5,698 nt of DNA from Acidimicrobiia bacterium (lineage in GTDB: Bacteria; Actinomycetota; Acidimicrobiia; UBA5794; UBA11373), in assembly GCA_025456165.1 (NCBI GenBank), contig JALOLI010000091.1:1-5698 (forward strand), in the 5' to 3' direction. The position numbers and the translations under genes are program-made. This document shows, piece after piece, positions 1-4,959 of the stretch. The notes under the pieces are model-generated. The model did no database searches. It saw only the letters and a list, made by a program, of their open reading frames with translations, and had not been told where the DNA came from. How positions within the stretch are numbered: the first letter of the stretch is position 1; every line of letters starts with the position of its first letter.

Positions 1-399
1 CGAGAGGGCGATGGTCGTCAGGGCAGCCTCTTCTTCGCCCACCGAGAGGAGCCCGAAGAGGGGCACCGCGGCGACGAGGGCGGTGAGGGCGGCGGCGGCG
101 ACGGCCAGAGGGCGCCAGGGGACCCGGCGGCGGGAGGCGAGAGCCGTGGCGGCGGCGGGCGCGGGGGAGTCCTCGAGGTGGAGGGCGGCGGCCACGGCCC
201 GGCGCAGATCGGTGCGCTCAATATCGGAGAGCAACGGGGCCGGAGCGCGGTGGATGGCGTCCAGGGCGAGGCGCTGGGCGGCCAGGTCGGCGGCGGCCCG
301 GGGATCGGCGGCGATCGCGGCCTCGAGGACGGCGGCCTCGGCCGGGTCCAGGGATCCGGCGGCGAGGGCGGCGATGCGGTCGGGGTCGTACTTAGCCAT
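1..399 (-). CDS. Membrane anti-sigma factor (RsmA-like), partial, C-terminus off the left edge
   Basis: Probably inhibits the ECF sigma factor encoded just upstream by binding it at the inner face of the cytoplasmic membrane. The frame is open from an ATG at 399 to base 1, giving 133 residues with no stop. The N-terminal 75 residues are helical and Ala/Leu-rich; the stretch around residues 9-45 (LAAGSLDPAEAAVLEAAI and the DPRAAADLA that follows) has the layout of an anti-sigma domain. There is no Cys in the visible part, so the HxxxCxxC zinc motif of ZAS anti-sigmas is absent. A basic patch (RRR, about 90-92) precedes one hydrophobic segment at about 97-120, fitting a single membrane span with the N-terminus inside; an acidic GEEE follows and an extracytoplasmic domain should continue off-window. 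The ATG overlaps the sigma stop (ATGGCTAA), indicating translational coupling. The role rests mainly on position and topology. Confidence 0.75.
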   Translation of the reverse strand, partial: MAKYDPDRIAALAAGSLDPAEAAVLEAAIAADPRAAADLAAQRLALDAIHRAPAPLLSDIERTDLRRAVAAALHLEDSPAPAAATALASRRRVPWRPLAVAAAALTALVAAVPLFGLLSVGEEEAALTTIALS

Positions 400-973
400 G
401 TTGCTCGTCACTCTGATGGTCGGAGAGGGGCCGGAGGTTCCCGAGGGCGTCGGCCAGCAGCCGGCGCCCCCGGAAGATGCGGGATTTCACCGTGCCCACG
501 GGCACCCCCAGGATCTCGGAAGCGGTCTGGAGAGAGAGGCCTTCGGCGTCGCAGAGGACCACCGCCGAGCGGAACTCGGCGGGCAAGGCGGCGAGGGCGG
601 CTTCGAGGTCCGGCCGCAACTCGACCGACTCCAGGGCGGTGGCGGCACTCTGGTCGGCGGGGTCGACGCCCTCGGGAAGCGGCTCGATCGACCGCCTCCC
701 GCTGCGGCGGGCCTGGTCGTAGCAGGTGTTCACCGCCACCCGGTACAGCCAGGTGGAGAAGGCGGAGTGCCCGGCGAAGCGGTCCACCTTGCGGAAGACG
801 GTGATGAAGGTCTCCTGGGTGGCGTCCAGAGCCGCCTCCCGGTCGCGCAGCATGCGCAAGCAGATGGCGAAGACGCGGTCCTCGTGGGCGCGCATCAAGT
901 CGTTGAAGGCGCCCACGTCGCCGCGCAGGTAGCGCTCGATGAGCGCGGTGTCGGCTTCGCCCGGAGGGGTCAC
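392..973 (-). CDS. sigM: ECF RNA polymerase sigma factor (SigM/RpoE-like)
   Basis: Alternative sigma-70 factor that directs RNA polymerase to a stress or envelope regulon. The 193-residue length is normal for a group 4 (ECF) sigma factor. Region 2 spans about residues 22-91, including the DATQETFITVF core-binding helix and the FSTWLYRVAVNTCYDQARR segment that reads the -10 element. A short acidic linker (about 95-120) replaces region 3. Region 4 spans about 122-176, with LPAEFRSAVVL and the recognition helix GVPVGTVKSRIFRGRRLL. The start is a GTG at 973; no Shine-Dalgarno is visible, the next in-frame Met (residue 27) would cut into region 2, and a TACCGT box ends 7 bases upstream, so a leaderless start fits. 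The downstream anti-sigma gene overlaps by 8 bases. The sigM name is inferred from that partner and from pcnA lying divergently nearby, as in M. tuberculosis; another ECF subgroup is possible. Confidence 0.9.
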   Translation of the reverse strand: MTPPGEADTALIERYLRGDVGAFNDLMRAHEDRVFAICLRMLRDREAALDATQETFITVFRKVDRFAGHSAFSTWLYRVAVNTCYDQARRSGRRSIEPLPEGVDPADQSAATALESVELRPDLEAALAALPAEFRSAVVLCDAEGLSLQTASEILGVPVGTVKSRIFRGRRLLADALGNLRPLSDHQSDEQHG

Positions 974-980
974 AAGCGCA

Positions 981-986
981 ACGGTA
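981..986 (-). promoter_or_regulatory. Candidate -10 box (TACCGT) for a leaderless sigma-factor transcript
   Basis: TACCGT matches the actinobacterial TANNNT -10 consensus and is followed by exactly seven bases (TGCGCTT) before the GTG start of the sigma gene at 973. That spacing puts the transcription start at or next to the first base of the start codon. It lies in the 41-base gap after the degV stop. No convincing -35 element is seen, which is common in GC-rich actinobacteria. It would let the sigma/anti-sigma pair be transcribed separately from degV. Confidence 0.4.
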
Positions 987-1014
987 CCGGTTCGGCCGCC
1001 GCCCCGGGACCGGC

Positions 1015-1848
1015 TCAGCGCACCAGGTAGGTGACGCCGATGGCGTTGGGCCCGATGTGCGTGCCCACGACGGAGCCGAAGCGCGCCGTCATGATGGCGC
1101 CGGAGTAGACCGCGGCAAGGCGGGTGAGGAACTCGGCCAGGTCGGGCGGGTCGGAGTGCACCACGGCGAGGCGCTCGATGCCGCCTTCCTGCTCCTGGAC
1201 GTGCTCCAGGATGGCGGCCAGGGCCTTCTTGCGCGAGCGCACCCGGCCGGCGGCGGCGACCCGGCCTTCCTCGAAGGCGATGAGTGGCTTGACGTCGAGC
1301 AGGCCGCCGATGAGGGCCTGGGCCCCGCCGATGCGTCCCCCGCGCCTCAGGTATTCGAGGGTGTCGGGCGTGGCGTAGATGCGGCCCCGCTCGCAGGCGG
1401 CTCGGGCGACGGCTTCGACCTCGTCGAGGCCGGCCCCCGAAGCGGCCGCCTCGGCGGCGCTGATGACCGCCAGGCCCAGGGCCGCGGAGACCAGGCCGCT
1501 GTCCACGATCCGAATGGGGACGCCGGCGGTGTACTGCTCGGCGGCGAGGGTGGCCGACTGCAGGGTGGCGCTGATCTTCGAGGAGATGCAGATCACCAGG
1601 ATGCCGTCGGCGCCGCTGGAGACCAAGCGGGTGAAGGCCTGCTGGAACCGGCCTACGGCGGGGGCGGCCGTCTCGGGGAGCACCCCGCCGGAGGTGAGGC
1701 GGCGCCAGAACTCGTCGCCGCTCAGTTCCTCGCGGTCGATCAACTCCTCCTCGCCGAAGCGAATGGTGAGGGGGACCACCTCGATGCGGTTCTGGGCGAT
1801 GACCTCGTCGGGCAGGTCGCAGGAGGAATCGCTGACGATGCGGATCAT
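1015..1848 (-). CDS. DegV family fatty-acid-binding protein (FakB-like)
   Basis: Cytoplasmic two-domain protein of the DegV/EDD family. Members bind one fatty acid; in Firmicutes FakB presents it to the kinase FakA, which makes acyl-phosphate for phospholipid synthesis. At 277 residues it is family length. The N-terminal domain opens with IVSDSSCDLP (4-13). Ligand-contact positions known from FakB appear at the expected sites: Thr60 in PETAAP, Ser93 in the SSKISATLQSA loop (89-99), and His264 in GTHIGPNAIGV (262-272). Other family marks are VDSG (115-118), YLRRGGRIGG (166-175), DVKPLI (185-190) and GRVRSRKKAL (201-210). The ATG at 1848 has a GGAG only two bases upstream, a poor ribosome site. 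No fakA/DhaK-type kinase gene is visible, so the partner is unknown. The fold is certain; the physiological ligand is inferred. It sits 61 bases after the acetyltransferase gene and 41 bases before the sigma gene, probably one transcription unit with extra internal promoters. Confidence 0.93.
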   Translation of the reverse strand: MIRIVSDSSCDLPDEVIAQNRIEVVPLTIRFGEEELIDREELSGDEFWRRLTSGGVLPETAAPAVGRFQQAFTRLVSSGADGILVICISSKISATLQSATLAAEQYTAGVPIRIVDSGLVSAALGLAVISAAEAAASGAGLDEVEAVARAACERGRIYATPDTLEYLRRGGRIGGAQALIGGLLDVKPLIAFEEGRVAAAGRVRSRKKALAAILEHVQEQEGGIERLAVVHSDPPDLAEFLTRLAAVYSGAIMTARFGSVVGTHIGPNAIGVTYLVR

Positions 1849-1875
1849 TTCTCCGTCCGGGTCCGAGTGGGCCAG

Positions 1876-1881
1876 ACCATA
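1876..1881 (-). promoter_or_regulatory. Weak candidate -10 box (TATGGT) upstream of degV
   Basis: TATGGT fits TANNNT and lies in the 61-base gap between the acetyltransferase stop and the degV ATG, 27 bases before that ATG. No -35 element is found at 16-19 bases. It could give degV its own promoter with a short leader, but a single hexamer match can arise by chance. Confidence 0.2.
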
Positions 1882-1909
1882 CCGCGCCGGAGGGCTCTGC
1901 GCCGCTGCT

Positions 1910-2626
1910 TCAGGCCGAGCGCGCCAGGACGGCCAGGTCCCGGGTGACGGTGCGGAAGCCCTCGGAGGCGTAGAGGGCGGCAGCCGAGCCGCTGCCCTCG
2001 GGGGTGTTGAGGAGCATTGCTGAAGCCCCCTGCTCTCCGGCCCAGGTGGTGGAGGTGCGGAGCAGGGAGCGCCCGATGCCCCGCCCCTGCCAGGCGGGAT
2101 CGACGGCGATCCGCTGCAAGTAGGCCAGAGACCCGCCTAGGCCGGTGATGGCGAATCCGGCCAGGCCCCCTCCGGGGCGGCGCACCAGGTGTATGGCGCG
2201 GCGGCCGGTGGCCTGCACCGCCTCCAGCAGGGCGACGCGGTCGAACCGCCAGAAGGAGTCGAAGGCGGCCCGGTCCACCTTCAGGGCCTCGTCCAGGTCG
2301 CGCAGGTCCCCCGGCGCCACGGCGTGCTCGACGGCCGGGAGGCCGTTCAGTTCGCGGCGCATGAGCAGGAGACGGGCATGGGACCGGAAGCCGGCCTCTT
2401 CCCACGGGGGGCGGGCGGCGGCCAGCAGGGGAGGGGAGAGGACCCCGGTGACCCCGGGCAGGGTGAGGAGGGCGGAAGCGCACTCGCCCACGAAGGCGGC
2501 GCCGCCTCGCTCCACGCGCAGATGGGCCATGGGGGTGGCGTCGTTCCATGGGCGGGCGGCGGCGCGCCACCAGCCGCGTTGCAGGCTCACCGGCCCCGGC
2601 CAATCGCCCTCGATGCGGACCTTCAC
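1910..2626 (-). CDS. GNAT family N-acetyltransferase with an extra N-terminal half
   Basis: Transfers an acetyl group from acetyl-CoA to an amine; the substrate is unknown. Of 238 residues, about 97-236 form the GNAT core: the beta4 strand and motif A read YLQRIAVDPAWQGRGIGRSL, with the pyrophosphate-binding QGRGIG at 180-185, then LLNTPEGS (205-212) and LYASEGF (218-224), whose Tyr219 sits where many GNATs keep the catalytic Tyr. The first ~95 residues lack motif A, but LSPPLLAAARPPWEEAGF (63-80) followed by LLLMRREL resembles the end of a GNAT domain. The N-half may therefore be a decayed second GNAT domain, as in tandem enzymes of the MshD type. The start is GTG at 2626, with GAGG five bases upstream; upstream in-frame codons offer no other start. 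It heads the minus-strand cluster and faces the deacetylase gene across 74 bases. A RimI-like protein acetyltransferase or a small-molecule enzyme are both possible. Confidence 0.88.
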   Translation of the reverse strand: MKVRIEGDWPGPVSLQRGWWRAAARPWNDATPMAHLRVERGGAAFVGECASALLTLPGVTGVLSPPLLAAARPPWEEAGFRSHARLLLMRRELNGLPAVEHAVAPGDLRDLDEALKVDRAAFDSFWRFDRVALLEAVQATGRRAIHLVRRPGGGLAGFAITGLGGSLAYLQRIAVDPAWQGRGIGRSLLRTSTTWAGEQGASAMLLNTPEGSGSAAALYASEGFRTVTRDLAVLARSA

Positions 2627-2640
2627 CGCGCCCTCGCCAC
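2623..2640 (-). other. Possible five-codon leader ORF overlapping the acetyltransferase start
   Basis: A GTG at 2640 opens a tiny reading frame (Met-Ala-Arg-Ala-Arg, stop TGA) whose stop overlaps the acetyltransferase start as GTGA. Its GTG lies seven bases after the TACCAT box, the spacing of a leaderless start. Translation could begin on this mini-ORF and re-initiate at the overlapping GTG. The arrangement is seen directly; use of the mini-ORF is speculation. Confidence 0.2.
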
Positions 2641-2700
2641 GGCGGCGATGGTAGGGGGCGACGGGGAATGGGCAGGCGGCCGGAAGATGGTGCGACGCGG
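2627..2700. promoter_or_regulatory. Divergent intergenic region between acetyltransferase and deacetylase genes
   Basis: These 74 bases lie between the divergent start codons at 2626 (minus) and 2701 (plus), so promoters for both arms should sit here or just inside the flanking genes. A TACCAT box is present for the minus strand. For the plus strand only a poor GATGGT (2686-2691) is visible, nine bases before the ATG. No clear inverted-repeat operator is seen. The shared region could coordinate the two genes. Confidence 0.5.
2648..2653 (-). promoter_or_regulatory. Candidate -10 box (TACCAT) for the acetyltransferase cluster
   Basis: TACCAT fits TANNNT, with the expected transcription start near 2641-2640, about 15 bases before the acetyltransferase GTG. 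No recognisable -35 lies 16-19 bases further upstream. The same hexamer precedes the nucleotidyltransferase gene at 4946-4951, and the sigma gene has TACCGT, which makes a shared promoter class plausible. Confidence 0.35.
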
Positions 2701-3726
2701 ATGTGCGAATCTTGGGGGGTGCGGCTGTTGCTCTACACCCACCCGGCGTGCCGGGAGCACGACACGGGGGGATGGCACCCGGAGCGACCGGCCCGCCTGG
2801 AGGCGGCTCTCGCCGGGGCGCGCCGCGGAGCCGGCGAGGTGGAAGAGCGCGAGGCCCCCCAGGCTCCCCTCGAAGCCATCGAAGCGGTGCATCGCCCCTC
2901 CTACGTGGCCCGCATCCGGGAGTTCTGCCTGGCGGGAGGAGGCTCGCTCGACCCCGACACCATCGTTTCTGTCGGCTCCTGGGACGCCGCCCTGCGGGCC
3001 GCCGGGGCCGGCCTGGCGGCGATCGATGCTCTGGAGCGGGGTGAGGCCGACGCCGCCTTCCTGGCGGTGCGGCCCCCCGGCCACCACGCCACCCGCGACC
3101 GGTCGATGGGCTTCTGCCTGTTCAACAACATCGGGGTCACCGCCGAGGCGCTGACCCGGCGCGGGCAGCGGGTGGCCATCGTCGACTGGGATGTGCACCA
3201 CGGCAACGCCTCCCAGGACATGTTCTACGAGCGCCGCGATGTGCTCTACGTGTCCACTCACGAGTTCCCCTTCTATCCCGGGACGGGGTGGATCGACGAA
3301 GCCGGCAAGGGGGAGGGGGAGGGGTGGAACATCAACATCCCCATCCCCGCCGGGACCGCCGGCGACGCCTACGAGGAGGCCTGGAACGCCATCGTCGTGC
3401 CGGTGCTGCGGGAAATGGCGCCCGACTGGATCCTGGTGAGCGCCGGCTTCGACGGCCACGCCGACGACCCCCTGGCCAACGTGAACCTCCGGGAACCCGA
3501 CTACGGGCGCATGGGGCACCGCCTGGCGGAGATCACTCCCGGCCGCCTGGTCTTCTTTCTGGAAGGGGGCTACGACCTGGGGGCCATCAGCGGGTCGGTG
3601 GAAGCGGCCCTGAAGGGAGTGGGCGGCGAATTCCCCGGCCTCACGAGCGACCAGTCCCCGCCGCGGGCCTTTCACATGGTGAAGGTGGCCCTGTCCCAGG
3701 TGGAGAAGCACTGGTCGCTGGGCTAG
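2701..3726 (+). CDS. Class II-type histone deacetylase family zinc amidohydrolase
   Basis: Zinc-dependent hydrolase of the arginase/deacetylase fold that removes acyl groups from acetyl-lysine or acetylpolyamines. From the ATG at 2701 it has 341 residues, usual for bacterial members. All catalytic elements are present: HPERP (26-30), the His-His charge relay in RPPGHHA (His128, His129), zinc ligands Asp164 and His166 in VDWDVHHGN, the third ligand Asp251 in SAGFDGHADDP, and the transition-state Tyr291 in LEGGYDL. The YPGTGW (192-197) and NINIPIPAG (210-218) segments resemble class II (HDAC6/HDAH-like) enzymes more than AcuC. GTG at 2719 (Val7) is an alternative start matching the usual N-terminal strand; neither has a good Shine-Dalgarno, and an ATG at 2548 would run back into the acetyltransferase gene. 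It is divergent from that gene and 108 bases upstream of pilT. It should be active; the substrate is unknown. Confidence 0.93.
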   Translation: MCESWGVRLLLYTHPACREHDTGGWHPERPARLEAALAGARRGAGEVEEREAPQAPLEAIEAVHRPSYVARIREFCLAGGGSLDPDTIVSVGSWDAALRAAGAGLAAIDALERGEADAAFLAVRPPGHHATRDRSMGFCLFNNIGVTAEALTRRGQRVAIVDWDVHHGNASQDMFYERRDVLYVSTHEFPFYPGTGWIDEAGKGEGEGWNINIPIPAGTAGDAYEEAWNAIVVPVLREMAPDWILVSAGFDGHADDPLANVNLREPDYGRMGHRLAEITPGRLVFFLEGGYDLGAISGSVEAALKGVGGEFPGLTSDQSPPRAFHMVKVALSQVEKHWSLG

Positions 3727-3738
3727 ACCGGGGAACTC

Positions 3739-3754
3739 GCCGCCAAGTGGCGGC
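3739..3754 (+). other. Small hairpin after the deacetylase stop codon
   Basis: GCCGCC-AAGT-GGCGGC forms a perfect 6-bp stem with a four-base loop, starting 13 bases after the deacetylase stop. No T-run follows, so it is not a standard intrinsic terminator. It might mark an mRNA 3' end or act as a weak attenuator before pilT. In DNA this GC-rich such a stem can also be chance. Confidence 0.25.
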
Positions 3755-3811
3755 ACCTGCCTGCTCTGGGGCCGAAGGGGGCGTCGCTCCTAGCAGTCAA
3801 GCCGCCCACCG

Positions 3812-3832
3812 CGCCTGCCGATACCGCAGGCG
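3812..3832 (+). promoter_or_regulatory. Hairpin abutting the pilT start codon, enclosing its ribosome site
   Basis: CGCCTGC (3812-3818), loop CGATACC and GCAGGCG (3826-3832) make a perfect 7-bp GC-rich stem that ends two bases before the pilT ATG at 3835. The only Shine-Dalgarno-like bases (AGG, 3828-3830) lie in the 3' arm, so folding would hide them. This could limit pilT translation. It matches no riboswitch I recognise, including the cyclic-di-GMP classes. Confidence 0.35.
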
Positions 3833-3834
3833 TC

Positions 3835-4926
3835 ATGCCCCGCGACCTCCCCGCCATCGAATACCTGCTCGCCGAGGCGGCGCAGGCGGGGGCCTCGGAC
3901 CTGCACCTCAAGGTCGGGGTCCCGCCCACGCTGCGCCTCAGCGGGCAACTCGTGCCTATGGCCCACCGCGCCCTCACCGCCGACGACACCGAGCGCTACC
4001 TGGACCGCCTGATCCCCGACCGGATGAAGGTGGGCTTCAAGGAGACGAGCGAGGCCGACTTCGCCGTCGACGACGTGGCGCCGCGCCGGGTGCGGGTCAA
4101 CGCCTTCCGCCAGCGCGGCATGGTGAGCATCGCCATGCGGCCCATCCCCAGCCCACAAAGGTCCTTCGAGGACCTGGGCCTGCCGGCCTGCCTGGGCCGG
4201 CTGGTCCAGGAGCCGCGCGGCTTGGTCCTGGTCACCGGTCCTACCGGGTCGGGCAAGTCCACCACGCTGGCGGCCATGCTCGATGTGATCAACCGGACCC
4301 GCCGGGTGAACGTGGTGACCATCGAGGACCCGATCGAGTTCCTCCACGAGGACGCCCTGGCCCTCATCCACCAGCGCGAGGTCGGCGACGACACCGCCGG
4401 TTTCGCTGAGGCCCTGCGCCGGGTGCTGCGCCAGGACCCCGATGTGATCCTCATCGGCGAGATGCGCGACCTGCCGACCATCGACGCCGCGCTGAAGGCG
4501 GCCGAGACCGGCCACCTCGTCCTGTCGACCCTGCACACCACGGACGCCACCGAGACCATCAACCGGATCCTGGATTTCTACCCCGGCAACCTGCAGCGCC
4601 AGGTGCGCCTCCTGCTGGCCGCAGCTCTGCGCGGCATCGTCTCCCAGCGCCTGATTCCCCGGGCCGACGGCTCGGGCCGGGTGGTCGCCACCGAGATCCT
4701 GATCAACAACGAACGGGTCATGGAGCGCATCGCCGACCCGGCGCTGACCGCCGAGATCGCCGACGTCATCGCGCAGAGCGGCTACTACGGGATGGAGTCC
4801 TTCGACCAGGCCCTCCTGCGCCTCTTTGCGGATGGCGTCATCACTCTTGCCGAGGCCTTGCGCAACGCCACGCGGCCCGCCGACCTGCGGCTCAAGGCCC
4901 AGCAGACGGGCCTGCTCCCGACCTAG
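3835..4926 (+). CDS. pilT: PilT-type ATPase (type IV pilus retraction or twitching motility family)
   Basis: Cytoplasmic hexameric ATPase of the secretion-ATPase superfamily; PilT proteins power depolymerisation of type IV pili. At 363 residues it is close to normal length. The N-terminal PAS-like domain (about 1-110) begins with IEYLLAEAAQAGASDLHLK, a PilT hallmark. The core has Walker A GPTGSGKST (135-143), the Asp box TIEDPIEFLHEDAL (162-175) with HQREVG, Walker B DPDVILIGEMRD (201-212) and the His box TGHLVLSTLHTTDA (225-238). The C-terminal YYGMESFDQALLRLFADGVI (317-336) is typical of PilT, but the AIRNLIRE retraction motif is poorly kept, reading roughly RVMERIAD (294-301). The ATG at 3835 has only a weak AGG upstream, inside a hairpin. 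No other pilus genes are in the window, so its machine lies elsewhere. It is 108 bases after the deacetylase gene and 33 before the nucleotidyltransferase gene. The family is clear; a retraction role is inferred. Confidence 0.93.
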   Translation: MPRDLPAIEYLLAEAAQAGASDLHLKVGVPPTLRLSGQLVPMAHRALTADDTERYLDRLIPDRMKVGFKETSEADFAVDDVAPRRVRVNAFRQRGMVSIAMRPIPSPQRSFEDLGLPACLGRLVQEPRGLVLVTGPTGSGKSTTLAAMLDVINRTRRVNVVTIEDPIEFLHEDALALIHQREVGDDTAGFAEALRRVLRQDPDVILIGEMRDLPTIDAALKAAETGHLVLSTLHTTDATETINRILDFYPGNLQRQVRLLLAAALRGIVSQRLIPRADGSGRVVATEILINNERVMERIADPALTAEIADVIAQSGYYGMESFDQALLRLFADGVITLAEALRNATRPADLRLKAQQTGLLPT

Positions 4927-4945
4927 CCGCTCCGGCGCCGGCCCC

Positions 4946-4951
4946 TACCAT
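4946..4951 (+). promoter_or_regulatory. Candidate -10 box (TACCAT) for a near-leaderless nucleotidyltransferase transcript
   Basis: TACCAT fits TANNNT and is followed by eight bases (GGCGGGAG) before the ATG at 4960, putting the transcription start at or within a base or two of the start codon. The GGGAG there is too close to the ATG to serve as a normal ribosome site, which favours leaderless translation. It lies in the 33-base gap after pilT, so the gene could be expressed apart from pilT. No -35 element is evident. Confidence 0.4.
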
Positions 4952-4959
4952 GGCGGGAG

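Noticed and set aside
987..1013. Inverted repeat CCGGTTC/GGACCGG in the gap between degV and the sigma gene
   Set aside because: On the transcribed minus strand the stem has an A-C mismatch, leaving only about five solid pairs around a 13-base loop, and no T-run follows. It is too weak to call a terminator.
1057..1947. Plus-strand frame opposite degV (296 codons)
   Set aside because: It is a low-complexity Gly/Asp/Ala-rich shadow of the degV gene, which has clear family motifs.
1845..2603. Minus-strand frame of 252 codons within the acetyltransferase gene
   Set aside because: Arg/Pro-rich translation with no motif; the alternative frame carries the complete GNAT acetyl-CoA loop.
2623..3756. 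Long open frame on the minus strand across the deacetylase gene (377 codons)
   Set aside because: It mirrors the deacetylase codons, is rich in Gly/Pro/His/Val without any motif, and overlaps a gene with all catalytic residues intact. Long antisense frames are expected at this GC content.
3727..3834. A cyclic-di-GMP riboswitch upstream of pilT, considered because such switches can control motility genes
   Set aside because: The conserved core bases and the two-helix layout of the known classes are not present in these 108 bases; only two simple hairpins are seen.
3288..4409. Long plus-strand frame spanning the end of the deacetylase gene and most of pilT (373 codons)
   Set aside because: It is out of frame with two well-supported genes, dominated by Arg/Gly/Pro/Ala, and has no domain signature.
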